Shown here in pieces: positions 9,939-19,088 of a DNA stretch of 64,000 bases (its first letter is position 1; each line of letters starts with the position of its first letter). Both the position numbers and the translations under genes were made by a program. Below the pieces are notes generated by a model that ran no database searches, was not told where the DNA came from, and saw nothing but the letters and a program-made list of their open reading frames with translations. The stretch comes from Paraclostridium tenue (GTDB lineage Bacteria > Bacillota > Clostridia > Peptostreptococcales > Peptostreptococcaceae), in NCBI RefSeq assembly GCF_015668515.1, contig NZ_JADPFO010000001.1:1142823-1206822 (forward strand), given 5' to 3'.

Positions 9939-11861
9939 CTATACTTCTTTTGCTATGGATTTTGATATAAACTTAGAATTAATTATATTTTCTTTTAGTT
10001 CAATAACATCTACTAATATCAACTTACTAAGTTTATCTTCTAATTTATCAAAATAATTTTTAATATCTTCCTTAGAATTTTCTTTATTCATTAGTAAATC
10101 AATATCATAAAATAGTTTTAGTTTATCTTTAGCTGTTTTATTATATTCTCTAAAATTATTTGTTAAAAATCTTATCTCATTCATAAATATACGTTGATTG
10201 TATAAAAAGTCATTTATATCACTAGATAATAAAGTAGAATTATTTACATTTATTTTTTTGTTAATAAACTCATTTACAACCAACAGCTCTTTTAATTCAT
10301 CATCTGATTTTATATTTCTTACTCCTAAATCATATAACTTATTAACTATTTTTTCATTAAATTTAATTGATTTTTCAATATCACATTTTGTAACACTACT
10401 CATTTTATATGGTAATATAACTTTGTTTGCATATAAAGCTATTACTGTACCTAATACCACAAAAGTTATTCTTTGAATAGATAAATCAGTTATATCAGTT
10501 CCTATTGATGCTGCTCCTAGTGCAGATATAGTTGTACATATCATTTGATATTTATATTTACTTTGGTAATTACTAATATATCCAACTAAAAGAATAATAA
10601 TAGCTCTCCCTGAAGTATTAGTTATTATAGAAAATACAATTTCAAATATAATAAGACCTACTATAGTTCCTAAAATTCTTTCTTTTCCTTTAGTTTTGCT
10701 AGATTCAAGATATGGTTGAACAATAGAAGATAAACTAAAAACTAGCCATTTACCATGTTCTATATTAAATGCACTAACTATAAATACACCTATACTTGTA
10801 ACTATTGCTCCTCTAAGTGCAAATGTAAACTTAAGAGATTCTTTGTTCATATTTAATTTTAAATCATTTAATCTATCCATTATATTTGCAACAAAATAAT
10901 TATTATATATTTGTTTAACACTATTTTCTTTTGTATCTTTTAAATCTTTTGCTAATAAACTTACTGCATCTTGTAGTTCAAGTATTAAATAATAATTCGA
11001 ATCAATATGTTTATCTTTATATGAAAAGTTTTCTAGATTTTTTAATATTTCATCAGTGGTTATTTTTTCATCTACAAAGTCATTTATACTTTTTAATTTA
11101 TCTAAAATTTCATTTAAAACTTTGTTGTATCCACTATTTGAGCTTTTATCATCATTTATTTTTCTAAGAGTTAAATTTATACTTTCTAAAAATTCACTTA
11201 TAAATAAAGCTTGTATAATTTTTATAGGAAGCTCTATATTTTTATCTATTCTTTTATAAATATCAGTTGATAAGTTTTTAACGTTATTATATATTTTTGT
11301 GTTTAAATTAATTATTTCATCTGATTTTTTATTATTTATTACTAATGATATTTCTTCATTTATAGATTCTATAGAACTTTTTATAATACTTTTAGATTGC
11401 TTTTGTAGCTTATTTTTATTTACTAACATTTGTAATGCCATTATTGATAATCCACAAACTGCAAATGCTAGTAATCTAGTTGGTAATTCGTTTATACTTA
11501 TAGGTGTATATAACATAAATAAATACGCTAGTGTAAAAGCTATATATGTAGGTTTTTTAGTATTGTATGTAAATTCATATAGTACAAAGAATATAACAAT
11601 AAAAGTTATTATAAGCCCTAGTAATGAATTTGTTGATGCTATATATGAAAAAGTTCCTATTCCTACTTCAATTCCTACAAAATATATTGTGTTTTTTATT
11701 GGATTTATTGTGTAATCTGTTCCTAGTAAAGATAATGCTGCTGTAACTCCTACTACTCCAACTAATGTGTTTTCATCTCCAAATATAGATTTAAATGCTA
11801 TTATTATAGAAACTATAGCTAAAAACATTATGGTTGTAGGTATTATTTTTTTCTTGTCCAT
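9939..11861 (-). CDS. FUSC family membrane protein (aromatic acid exporter-like)
   Basis: A 640-residue protein with two membrane blocks (about residues 5-145 and 350-480) separated by a charged helical cytoplasmic region and followed by a further helical tail. This is the two-block arrangement of FUSC/ArAE (YccS/AaeB-like) proteins. The second block has the typical GAIVTSIGVFIVSAF and LGTIVGLIIFEIVFS segments. Family members are proposed to export aromatic acids or related compounds; the substrate here is unknown. It is a single gene between two terminators, with a ribosome site AAAGGAG before the ATG. Confidence 0.75.
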   Translation of the reverse strand: MDKKKIIPTTIMFLAIVSIIIAFKSIFGDENTLVGVVGVTAALSLLGTDYTINPIKNTIYFVGIEVGIGTFSYIASTNSLLGLIITFIVIFFVLYEFTYNTKKPTYIAFTLAYLFMLYTPISINELPTRLLAFAVCGLSIMALQMLVNKNKLQKQSKSIIKSSIESINEEISLVINNKKSDEIINLNTKIYNNVKNLSTDIYKRIDKNIELPIKIIQALFISEFLESINLTLRKINDDKSSNSGYNKVLNEILDKLKSINDFVDEKITTDEILKNLENFSYKDKHIDSNYYLILELQDAVSLLAKDLKDTKENSVKQIYNNYFVANIMDRLNDLKLNMNKESLKFTFALRGAIVTSIGVFIVSAFNIEHGKWLVFSLSSIVQPYLESSKTKGKERILGTIVGLIIFEIVFSIITNTSGRAIIILLVGYISNYQSKYKYQMICTTISALGAASIGTDITDLSIQRITFVVLGTVIALYANKVILPYKMSSVTKCDIEKSIKFNEKIVNKLYDLGVRNIKSDDELKELLVVNEFINKKINVNNSTLLSSDINDFLYNQRIFMNEIRFLTNNFREYNKTAKDKLKLFYDIDLLMNKENSKEDIKNYFDKLEDKLSKLILVDVIELKENIINSKFISKSIAKEV

Positions 11862-11971
11862 AATAAAATCTCCTTTAATATTTTGTTAAATTCCAATATT
11901 AAATTTCATACCACTTTCATAGCTTTTTAAACTTAAGTAAAGTAATACCTTAAATTTTGTATATAATAATA

Positions 11972-12003
11972 AAAAAAGGAGTAACTTTTCGTTACTCCTT
12001 TTT
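11972..12003 (-). terminator. Terminator of YHYH protein gene
   Basis: Stem AAAAAGGAGTAAC / GTTACTCCTTTTT with a TTTTC loop, 12 bases after the stop codon. Confidence 0.88.
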
Positions 12004-12014
12004 ATCATAAGTTA

Positions 12015-13073
12015 TTATTTTTTCTTTTTAGATTTTATTTTCTTAAAAACTCCTACACCAGCTACACATCCAGCTCCTAAAACTCCAAAACCTATTACTG
12101 AATCTTTTTTGCTTTGTTTTTTACCTTCATCGTATTTTGCTTGTATTTCAGATTTTATTAGTTCAAACTTTTTATCAATACTTAACTCTTTATTTTCATG
12201 ACCCTGGTCAAAACTTGCTTGTAAGATGTCATTTCTATCTTCATTACCCTTTTTGTAACCTTCTTCATAACTAGATTTATATGATGATTCTATATTATTA
12301 TTAGGTTTATTTAATAAACCATCATTATATCCTTTAGTTTTATATTCTTCGTTTTTAAGTTGTGTATATTTTTCTTCATAAGCTTTTTTATAAGCATCTA
12401 TGTAAATAGAATCTGTGTTTTCTTCGAATTTTCTGTCTTTTTTATTTTCTTCACAATCTTTTATTGCAAGATTAGTATATTGTTTTATTTTGTTTTCTTT
12501 GTATTCTTCATTTCCTTTTTCAAAGTTTTCTTCATATGATTTTACTACTGTTTCTTGTTTGTATATATTATCATGCTTGTTTTCTTTTCCGTCTTTGTAT
12601 CCTTTTTCTTGTGCTTGTTGTATTTCTTGTTCTATTTTAAGTTTCCCTTTTTCAAAGGCGTAATTATAAGCTTGTCTATATTCTGATTCATAGCTACCAG
12701 AGTAGTTATATTCATTGTTGTTTTTCATATTGTAACCGTCACTATAACCTGCATTTGAGCCTTTTTCTATTATACTTTGTTTTGATGGTCCACTAGGTAC
12801 TGACTTTTTTTGTGAAGCGCTTGAACTTTGAGAAGTACTTGAGCTTTGAGTTGATGAAGATGAAGTTGAACTTCCTCCTTGATATGGACAACCGTTAGTG
12901 TGTAGATGTGCTGGGTGTCCTCCACAATGATAGTGATATGGTCCTAATCCTGACTTATTTTTATTGTCTCTATGACCTCCAGATGCGTCCGTTCTTCCTG
13001 GATGTGCATCTACTATTAGTGCTTGAGAACATATCATAAGTGCTGATGCAAATATTATAAATCTTTTTTTCAT
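12015..13073 (-). CDS. YHYH-domain surface protein, membrane-anchored
   Basis: A 352-residue secreted protein with an N-terminal signal peptide (about 1-23) and a His-rich module at about residues 24-65 (GLGPYHYHCGGHPAHLHTNG, the YHYH domain). A Ser/Gln linker and a Lys/Glu/Tyr-rich helical stalk of about 210 residues follow. That stalk contains imperfect repeats of the pattern G-Y-x-D-G or E-x-x-Y-x-x-A-Y-x-x-A. A C-terminal hydrophobic segment (about 325-343, VIGFGVLGAGCVAGVGVF) ends in KKIKSKKKK, consistent with retention in the membrane. The His/Cys cluster suggests metal binding. Function is unknown; similar modules occur in clostridial cell-surface proteins. Confidence 0.7.
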   Translation of the reverse strand: MKKRFIIFASALMICSQALIVDAHPGRTDASGGHRDNKNKSGLGPYHYHCGGHPAHLHTNGCPYQGGSSTSSSSTQSSSTSQSSSASQKKSVPSGPSKQSIIEKGSNAGYSDGYNMKNNNEYNYSGSYESEYRQAYNYAFEKGKLKIEQEIQQAQEKGYKDGKENKHDNIYKQETVVKSYEENFEKGNEEYKENKIKQYTNLAIKDCEENKKDRKFEENTDSIYIDAYKKAYEEKYTQLKNEEYKTKGYNDGLLNKPNNNIESSYKSSYEEGYKKGNEDRNDILQASFDQGHENKELSIDKKFELIKSEIQAKYDEGKKQSKKDSVIGFGVLGAGCVAGVGVFKKIKSKKKK

Positions 13074-13163
13074 GTGTTGCTAAATCCTTTCTTGTTTTTT
13101 GCCTCAATCATTTTACCATTTTTTGGTTATAAATTTAAGTATTTTTATTCTGCATTTTTCGAC

Positions 13164-13199
13164 ATAAAAAAGAGCAGCTTTATATCTGCTCTTTTTTAT
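13164..13199 (-). terminator. Terminator after zinc-finger gene fragment
   Basis: Stem AAAAAAGAGCAG / CTGCTCTTTTTT directly follows the stop codon of the decayed zinc-finger fragment (13200-13283). It now probably ends transcription of the YjiH gene, which has no closer terminator. Confidence 0.85.
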
Positions 13200-13283
13200 C
13201 TAAAGTTTTCTTGTGTATTTATATTTTGGGTAATTGCTACATCCAAGAAAATCTCCATATTGTCCTTTTCTTTCAATTTTTTT
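13200..13283 (-). pseudogene. C-terminal fragment of topoisomerase-type zinc finger
   Basis: Twenty-seven codons read ERKGQYGDFLGCSNYPKYKY and end TRKL-stop. This is the second half of a zf-C4_Topoisom finger (usual form GxYGxFLGCSNYPxCxYTR). The last cysteine of the usual NYPKCKYT is Tyr here and the first half of the finger is missing. There is no start codon; an in-frame TAG lies just before it. It is the 3' end of a lost gene, cut at the YjiH stop. Confidence 0.7.
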
Positions 13284-13293
13284 CTAAGTTTCC

Positions 13294-14631
13294 CTAAAAA
13301 ATTAGCATTCCAAACAAGGTCGCTAGTACAAGGGCTATAACTACTCTTTCGAACCATATTATGACCATATCTTTTATCTTAAAAGGTATATCAGTAGATA
13401 GCATACAAGGAATAGATGCTGAGAAAAATAATATAGATGATATAGAAATAACACCCACTACATATCTAGTTAATAAATTTAAACTTTCACCTATTAAAGT
13501 AGCTGGTAAAAACATTTCTACTAAACTAAGTGTACATGCTTTAGCTACTAATACTGGACTTTCAATACCTAATAAGCTAAGTAAATAAGTTACAGGATAT
13601 AATACATATCCAAGTACATCAAATATAGGTGTGTACTCTGCAAGAACTAAACCTATAAGACCTACACTTAATATAGTAGGTAGTATACCCGTAGTCATCA
13701 TAACTCCGTCTATTAGATTAGACTTTATACAACTTAATAATCTAGGTGCATTTTCTGCTACCTCCATACCTTCTTGTATAGCATGCTTAAGTCTATCAGA
13801 TTTTATTTCTTCTTCTTTTTTACATATTCCATTATAATACTCATCTTTTATTTTTGAAGTAGGACCAATACGTATAATTATTGCAGTAGTTATAAAGGTT
13901 ATTACTAGCGTAGACCAAAAATACATATTCCACATATCCATAAGTCCTAAAGTTTTTGCTACTATAATCATAAAACTAGCCGATACAGTAGAGAATCCTG
14001 TAGCTATTATGAATGCTTCTTTTGCACTATACTTACCTTCTTTATATACCCTATTAGTTATTAAAAGTGCTAATGAATAACTTCCTACAAAAGATGCAAC
14101 AGCATCAATTGCTGATTTACCAGGTGTTTTAAATATTGGTCTCATAACAGGTTGCATTAATACTCCAATAAACTCTAATAGCCCATAGCCTATTAAGAAA
14201 GATAAAAACATAGCCCCTATTGGTACAACCAAGCCTACAGGTACAGTTAGCTTATGATATAAAAATGGAATAATACTAGGCTTCATAATAGATTGTGGAC
14301 CTATGTTAAATACTGCCATTATAGCTACAAATATACCAAGAAACTTTAATATTGAAAATGTAAAAGTTATCTTATCTTTATTATATGTCTTTTTTATAAA
14401 TGGTAAAAGTCCTCCAGCAATTACTATTGCAAATATATAGAATGTAGTAAACGTTGGAAAATAATCCTTTATTATATTTACCATATGATCTAATGGTATA
14501 GTTTTCTTTCCCATTAGCTCTACTGGTATGAAAAACATAGAAATACCGATTAGACTAAATACTATCAATTTAAGTATATTTACAGGTTTATATGATTTTA
14601 TTTCCTGCATTTTTAATCTTATCTCCTTCAC
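13294..14631 (-). CDS. YjiH family permease (nucleoside-recognition/Gate fold)
   Basis: A 445-residue polytopic membrane protein of the YjiH family with two Gate (nucleoside recognition) blocks. The first, at about residues 130-250, has AIDAVASFVGSYSLALLITN; the second, at about 310-430, has LVAKACTLSLVEMFLPATL. An N-terminal pair of helices covers about 20-75. The substrate of YjiH proteins is not established; amino-acid or nucleoside transport has been proposed. The ribosome site is AAGGAGATAAG upstream of the ATG. The gene runs into a fragment of an unrelated gene and probably borrows its terminator. A 13-bp inverted repeat lies about 50-85 bases upstream of the start. Confidence 0.78.
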   Translation of the reverse strand: MKEIRLKMQEIKSYKPVNILKLIVFSLIGISMFFIPVELMGKKTIPLDHMVNIIKDYFPTFTTFYIFAIVIAGGLLPFIKKTYNKDKITFTFSILKFLGIFVAIMAVFNIGPQSIMKPSIIPFLYHKLTVPVGLVVPIGAMFLSFLIGYGLLEFIGVLMQPVMRPIFKTPGKSAIDAVASFVGSYSLALLITNRVYKEGKYSAKEAFIIATGFSTVSASFMIIVAKTLGLMDMWNMYFWSTLVITFITTAIIIRIGPTSKIKDEYYNGICKKEEEIKSDRLKHAIQEGMEVAENAPRLLSCIKSNLIDGVMMTTGILPTILSVGLIGLVLAEYTPIFDVLGYVLYPVTYLLSLLGIESPVLVAKACTLSLVEMFLPATLIGESLNLLTRYVVGVISISSILFFSASIPCMLSTDIPFKIKDMVIIWFERVVIALVLATLFGMLIF

Positions 14632-14677
14632 TTTATATTTCTACATTATATTAGTGATAAATAAAAAATAGACTGTC

Positions 14678-14715
14678 TAAATAAATACATACTATTTTTT
14701 ATATGTATTTATTTA
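14678..14715. promoter_or_regulatory. 13-bp perfect inverted repeat upstream of YjiH gene
   Basis: Arms TAAATAAATACAT and ATGTATTTATTTA are separated by 12 bases. There is no U-run on the appropriate side, so an operator is more likely than a terminator. Its position suits control of the YjiH gene. Role inferred. Confidence 0.4.
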
Positions 14716-14741
14716 TGGTTTATATCCAAACTGACCTAAAA

Positions 14742-14765
14742 AAAGAGTAGCTTATGCTACTCTTT
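14742..14765 (-). terminator. Terminator of 63-residue ORF
   Basis: Stem AAAGAGTAGC / GCTACTCTTT with a TTAT loop overlapping the end of the small gene. Confidence 0.85.
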
Positions 14766-14955
14766 ATCTGTGTTTTAGGTAAACTAGATGTTTTTCTATT
14801 TTTTCATTGTTTTTTATTGTTACTTCGTATTCGTTGTAGTGTGCGTTGTGTGGTTTTGTGTATTTACATTCTAGTACGTTTTCATTGTCTTCTAGTTGTA
14901 GTAGTTCTGTGTCTTTTAGAAATTTTCTATTTATTAATCTCATTAATTCTTCCAA
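14764..14955 (-). CDS. Small protein of unknown function (TTG start)
   Basis: A 63-residue charged protein (begins MEELMRLINRKFL, ends VYLKHR) that I do not recognise. It is preferred over the ORF on the opposite strand because a strong ribosome site (AAAAGGGGGA) lies 5 bases before the TTG and a perfect terminator lies at its end. The start overlaps the last codons of another open frame (14943-15041, -1/+2 frame). The pair may be a translationally coupled two-gene unit or one gene broken by a frameshift. No membrane segment or cysteine motif is evident. Confidence 0.5.
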   Translation of the reverse strand: MEELMRLINRKFLKDTELLQLEDNENVLECKYTKPHNAHYNEYEVTIKNNEKIEKHLVYLKHR

Positions 14956-15041
14956 TGTAATCCCCCTTTTCTAATTAATAAGCACTCTGTTTCTTCATAT
15001 TCAGTTCCATCTGAAATAACAGATAATAACTCTAAGATAGA
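14943..15041 (-). pseudogene. Coding-like fragment overlapping the small ORF
   Basis: A frame without an ATG reads ELLSVISDGTEYEETECLLI and continues RKGGLHWKN-stop, overlapping the TTG of the downstream 63-residue ORF. Residue composition looks protein-like. The upstream end is closed by a stop after about 32 codons. I cannot name the family; it is probably the 3' end of a decayed gene. Confidence 0.3.
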
Positions 15042-15082
15042 TTATCTAAAAAATATTTATAACGAATAGTCAAATAAAATGA

Positions 15083-15316
15083 TTAAATTTTTATAAATCA
15101 GTTGATTTAGATGGTATACTATCTATAGCTCAACTTGTATATAAAAAGCTCATAATATACTTATTTGCACATGATGCTTCTAATACACTTAATTCTTTTC
15201 TTAAGTGTATTACTAGAACAAAGATATTTTATAATTCATGGCTATTACCTATTGCTTTGATAAATATTCTTACATCAATTTTGGCTATGTTAATTGAAGA
15301 TAATAGTGATTTTTAA
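15083..15316 (+). pseudogene. Startless membrane-like ORF fragment
   Basis: A 77-codon open frame has no ATG/GTG/TTG near its 5' end. It contains AQLVYKKLIIYLFAHDASN and a C-terminal hydrophobic stretch WLLPIALINILTSILAML, then ends in the charged tail IEDNSDF. It stops 31 bases before the YkgJ gene. Remnant or chance frame; family unknown. Confidence 0.25.
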
Positions 15317-15347
15317 TAAAATATGAACAGGAGATGAGGATAAATAT

Positions 15348-16013
15348 ATGGAACCTACAAACATACTAGATAAAATTTCTGATGGGAAATTATATGATAT
15401 TGAAGATATAGTAAAAGCAGACACATGTGGTTGTGATGGATGTAATGACTGTTGCTTAGATGTTGGAGATCTAGTGGTTCTTACACCTTTTGATGTATAT
15501 GAAATAGTAAATTATTTAGGTGTTAAATTTGATGATTTATTAGGAGATAAGATTGAACTTATCCAAAATAATAAAATTTCACTACCATATTTAAAGATGC
15601 AAGATAATAATAAATGTAGTTTTTTAAATGAAAATGGCAGATGCATAATCCATTCTAAACGACCAAATATTTGTCGTATGTTTCCTCTTGGAAGAGTGTA
15701 CCAAGATAATGATTTTAAATACTTTTTACAAATAGGCAATTGTCCTAAAGAGGATTTAAAAGATGTTAAGGTCAGCGATTGGATCGGAATTGAAAACTAT
15801 CATGAAAATAAAAGATTTATTTTAGAGTGGTATAAACTTACTAAGGCATTAGCTTTTCGTTTAAAGTTTGTGAGAGATGAAAAAGAAATTGAGGAAATTA
15901 ATCAAATTCTATTAGATAGCTGTTATCGTATTAATATAGAAGAAGAAGAGAATTTTTATTCTGTATTTCTACAGTGTTTACCTGATATAAAAAAGAGATT
16001 AGGAATTATTTAA
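15348..16013 (+). CDS. YkgJ family cysteine-cluster protein
   Basis: A 221-residue soluble protein of the YkgJ (Fe-S or zinc cysteine cluster) family. The N-terminal cluster CGCDGCNDCCLDVG is at about residues 26-40, followed by LVVLTPFDVYEI. The second set is CSFLNENGRCIIHSKRPNIC RMFPLGR at about residues 87-115, with a later GNC-P. This is the usual order of the eight conserved cysteines. Its molecular role is not established; metal binding is inferred. The ribosome site is GGAGATGAGG. A hairpin of a repeated type follows the gene. Confidence 0.85.
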   Translation: MEPTNILDKISDGKLYDIEDIVKADTCGCDGCNDCCLDVGDLVVLTPFDVYEIVNYLGVKFDDLLGDKIELIQNNKISLPYLKMQDNNKCSFLNENGRCIIHSKRPNICRMFPLGRVYQDNDFKYFLQIGNCPKEDLKDVKVSDWIGIENYHENKRFILEWYKLTKALAFRLKFVRDEKEIEEINQILLDSCYRINIEEEENFYSVFLQCLPDIKKRLGII

Positions 16014-16056
16014 ATTTTTAATACCCCCTACCTCGTAAAACACGAGAGGGTTATAT

Positions 16057-16085
16057 AGGGTATAGTGTTTCACTATACCCTCTTA
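16057..16085 (+). terminator. GGGTATAGTG-type hairpin terminator
   Basis: Stem AGGGTATAGTG / CACTATACCCT with a TTT loop. It follows the YkgJ gene. Nearly the same stem recurs at 28871, 52129 and 58013. Confidence 0.7.
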
Positions 16086-16316
16086 TTAATAAATTATCCT
16101 TCATTAAAATATAATACGATTTAATTATAAATCTTAAAGCTTATCATGTCCATTTAACTATATATCTCTAAAATGACTATTTTTTCAATAACATGGTAGT
16201 TATTTATAAATATTTTAGAATACAGTGAGAACAATACTTTAGATAAAGGAAATGAAAGAAAGTTATATAATGATAGATTTGATGATAATTTAATTTTGAA
16301 AAAAAACTTAGTAATA

Positions 16317-16353
16317 AAAAATGAGTTTATATAACATATAAACTCATTTTTTA
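16317..16353 (-). terminator. Terminator of DUF5655 gene
   Basis: Stem AAAATGAGTTTATAT / ATATAAACTCATTTT with an AAC loop, 6 bases past the stop codon. Confidence 0.85.
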
Positions 16354-16358
16354 TTTAA

Positions 16359-17270
16359 CTAATTCATTTCATATGATTTTAATATATATTTTTGGACTTC
16401 ATCTAATTGCTTCATATCTGTAAATCTTATTTCTAAATTTCCAGTTCCATAGTGTCCTATATTTGTTACATCTCTTGTAAATCCATTTACTAATTTTATA
16501 TCATTTAAATTTGCTTTAGTATATATAAGTACTAAATCAGATTTAGGGTGTATTTCTACACATGCAAAGTTTTTAATTCTTTTAAATCCAAAATAGTTTT
16601 TAAGCTTCTTTTCTTGAACATCATCACCAAGGCTCATTATAAAGTCTTTTAATATATAGTATCTATTTTTCAACTCACTATTGGCATCTTCTAAATAGTC
16701 TTCCACTGTTTTATATTTATATTTAGTTGAATTATCTGTATTTACTATAGGTTTATAATCATCACTTACAGTGTTTGTATGTACCATCTCTAGTAAAAGT
16801 AATTCTTCTTTGTAGTTTTTATATTTTATAAGATCTATATTTCTATTTATTTGTTTTACTGCATGAATATCATACTTAGTAAAATCATTTGCTATACATA
16901 TAAGTCTTGGGCTTGACCATTCAATATTTTCACGATATTTTGATCCTAGTTTTTCCATAACTAACAGCTTGAACTCTGCTTTATGATCTAGTAACCAATC
17001 TAGGTAGTATAGACCTTGATTTATTACATTTTCATTTATAGATCTTTTGTATTCTATAATGACAGGACAGTTATTTTCATCTATTCCTAATGAATCGATT
17101 CTTCCGTTATGTACTTTTCCTGTTGAGTATTCTGTTGCTAAGAATTTTACTCCTAAAAATACTTCCATGTTTTCTTCTATAATATTTTGTAGATGTTTTT
17201 CAAGTTGCATAGAAGTTCCTTCTATTTCTTCTACTTCATCTTTTATTTTAAATAATTTTATATCACCCAT
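16359..17270 (-). CDS. PDDEXK nuclease-like protein with C-terminal DUF5655
   Basis: A 303-residue protein. The N-terminal half (about 15-130) resembles NucS/PDDEXK-type nucleases: E29/E33 in helices, then HNGRIDSLGIDENNCPVIIE followed by YK, giving the D-(x)n-E-x-K catalytic pattern. The C-terminal half (about 185-300) is the DUF5655 domain, with YYILKDFIMSLGDD and LVLIYTKANLNDI. The ribosome site AGGAGCAAGT precedes the ATG. It is the last gene of a minus-strand series running from hsdR. Proteins of this type often lie in defence islands. Nuclease activity is inference; the D-E-K residues are visible. Confidence 0.75.
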   Translation of the reverse strand: MGDIKLFKIKDEVEEIEGTSMQLEKHLQNIIEENMEVFLGVKFLATEYSTGKVHNGRIDSLGIDENNCPVIIEYKRSINENVINQGLYYLDWLLDHKAEFKLLVMEKLGSKYRENIEWSSPRLICIANDFTKYDIHAVKQINRNIDLIKYKNYKEELLLLEMVHTNTVSDDYKPIVNTDNSTKYKYKTVEDYLEDANSELKNRYYILKDFIMSLGDDVQEKKLKNYFGFKRIKNFACVEIHPKSDLVLIYTKANLNDIKLVNGFTRDVTNIGHYGTGNLEIRFTDMKQLDEVQKYILKSYEMN

Positions 17271-17312
17271 ACTTGCTCCTTTAGTAACTAGCTAAAAATA
17301 TTCATAAAGCTT

Positions 17313-18845
17313 TTATCCTAGCTGTTCTATCCATTTTTCTATACTATTATCTATTTCTTCTATTGATCTATCTATTCTAATAAATAATCTATCCAATGCA
17401 AATTTTGCTCTTTTTTCTTCATACTTATACAAATATATAATATTATGAAATTCGCAAGCTAAGCTTTGAAACATACTTAAAAATTTATCAAAATCTTTTG
17501 TTCTAGATTTGCCGAAGTTTGTGAAATTATTATATATTTGATTAATATCATTATTATGATTATCTACAATATTTTTAAATTTTTTAAAGTCCATACATAT
17601 AAAACTATCCTTTATTTCTCTATATATGGATTTTAAATTTTTAAATTCTATATTATTATCATTTAAAAGCTTACTATCTTCTTCAAACACATTTTTATCA
17701 TACCACTCTCTATTGAAGTTCACTCCTTTAGTATAATGCCAGTAAATATTATCTTTTTCTAAAGTTCCGATAGGCATTGGTCTATTTTTTTCATCAAGAT
17801 TTGCATTGATCCATTGTGCTCTAACTGTCCAATTGCTCATAATAGTATCTTCTTCACTTGAAGAAACAAATACCCAGATAACATCATATTCATCCTGTTG
17901 ATCATATATAACATCATAGACAATTTCTTTTATTTTCTGTATAGCAATCCTATCTTTTAATTCAATCTTAATACTAATTCTCTTAGCTAGTGCGTGTGAA
18001 ACATCATCTTTTTCAATTACTGAATAAAGTTCTTTCTTATTGTAATTTTTTTCTTTATATGTTTCTCTTATATAACTTGCAAAGCTTGGAAGTTCAGGAT
18101 ATATAGTAGATTTATTTATATTATAAGCAATATCTAATTCTTCTTTAATCTTTTCTTTATATTCAAATGGAATTCTTATTATACAACTCGCTTCATCTTT
18201 ATCAATATTTTGTATACTTTTTTCTATCTTTCCATCATGTATATTGTTACTACATATTATAAAAGTTCCTTTTTGTTCGTATAGCCTTTCATTTGTATTA
18301 CTTAATTCTTGATTAAATTTTATAAATCTATTTTCTTTTATTATTTTGTTTATTTCAGTATCCGTAATTTGATTTTTATAAATTTCTTCATATTTTTTAG
18401 ATATATTTTTGATATCATAATTATCTATAATAGATAATAGCGATAAAACATTAGCCTCTTTACTATATAAATCATATGATTCTTTTTCAAATACAAAAAC
18501 CTCTGCATCTTGCTTGTTGTTTGTATCTTCAATAGCAAAATATAAAGCTATAAATGGATCTATTGTAATATCTATTAACCTAGTTGGTATTCCGTAATGT
18601 TGCATTTTAGATAACTGTTCTACTGGATATTTATACCCTTCAAATTCTTTTTGCTTGATTTTCAAAGTTTTTTTTATTATTAGATTTTCATTATTAACAT
18701 ATCCATGATCTCTTGAAAGACTACAACTTATATTATATGTTTTATCTGCTTGCCCTCTATAAAAAACCCTCTCTTTATTTTTAAAATTTTCTATCATCGT
18801 TTTATATTCATCAAAACTAACTATTTCATGCTCTCTCTTAACCAT
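17313..18845 (-). CDS. FRG domain-containing protein
   Basis: A 510-residue protein whose N-terminal FRG domain is plain: FYRGQADKTYNISCSLSRD at about residues 27-46 and QLSKMQHYGIPTRLIDITID (continuing PFIALYFA) at about 83-110. The rest is helical and charged with no membrane segment: about 170-330 contains a mixed region, and 380-510 is probably coiled or helical. FRG-domain proteins are frequent beside restriction and other anti-phage genes, and an effector role has been suggested. The biochemical activity is not established. It sits between the DUF5655 and DUF5986 genes, in the same orientation. Confidence 0.85.
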   Translation of the reverse strand: MVKREHEIVSFDEYKTMIENFKNKERVFYRGQADKTYNISCSLSRDHGYVNNENLIIKKTLKIKQKEFEGYKYPVEQLSKMQHYGIPTRLIDITIDPFIALYFAIEDTNNKQDAEVFVFEKESYDLYSKEANVLSLLSIIDNYDIKNISKKYEEIYKNQITDTEINKIIKENRFIKFNQELSNTNERLYEQKGTFIICSNNIHDGKIEKSIQNIDKDEASCIIRIPFEYKEKIKEELDIAYNINKSTIYPELPSFASYIRETYKEKNYNKKELYSVIEKDDVSHALAKRISIKIELKDRIAIQKIKEIVYDVIYDQQDEYDVIWVFVSSSEEDTIMSNWTVRAQWINANLDEKNRPMPIGTLEKDNIYWHYTKGVNFNREWYDKNVFEEDSKLLNDNNIEFKNLKSIYREIKDSFICMDFKKFKNIVDNHNNDINQIYNNFTNFGKSRTKDFDKFLSMFQSLACEFHNIIYLYKYEEKRAKFALDRLFIRIDRSIEEIDNSIEKWIEQLG

Positions 18846-19042
18846 AACATATCACCCCTATATAACAAACCAGTTCCTAATTTTTCCAATTATTCTATTT
18901 AATTTTATCATTTATTGTAGTTTATTTAAATATGTAGTTATATTATAGACATCATCAAAGTCAAAATAAAAATTCTTATGTTTATAGAAATAGACTTTAT
19001 ATCAAATGCAATTTCTTTATCAATACTAAAATCTAAAATAAA

Positions 19043-19070
19043 AAAGAGTAAGAATTCATTCTTACTCTTT
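19043..19070 (-). terminator. Terminator of DUF5986-type gene
   Basis: Stem AAAGAGTAAGAAT / ATTCTTACTCTTT, 18 bases past the stop codon. Confidence 0.85.
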
Positions 19071-19088
19071 CAATAAATAAAGTATCTT

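Larger units (their letters stand above)
16014..16358. other. Intergenic region before the defence island
   Basis: Contains the repeated hairpin at 16057-16085 and a terminator at 16317-16353. A weak plus-strand open tail at about 16199-16334 (EYSENNTLDKGNERKLYNDR) has no start and overlaps that terminator. No convincing gene. Confidence 0.5.

Noticed and set aside
10931-11715. Several plus-strand ORFs of 67-138 codons inside the FUSC gene
   Set aside because: Antisense frames of a gene with clear domain structure; no ribosome sites.
13074-13340. 88-codon plus-strand ORF in the gap before the YjiH gene
   Set aside because: It crosses the terminator at 13164-13199 and overlaps the zinc-finger fragment and YjiH end on the other strand; no ribosome site and Phe/Ser-rich composition typical of an antisense shadow.
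14754-14960. 68-codon plus-strand ORF opposite the 63-residue gene
   Set aside because: Cys/Leu/Val-rich shadow; starts inside the terminator stem and has no ribosome site, while the minus frame has both signals.
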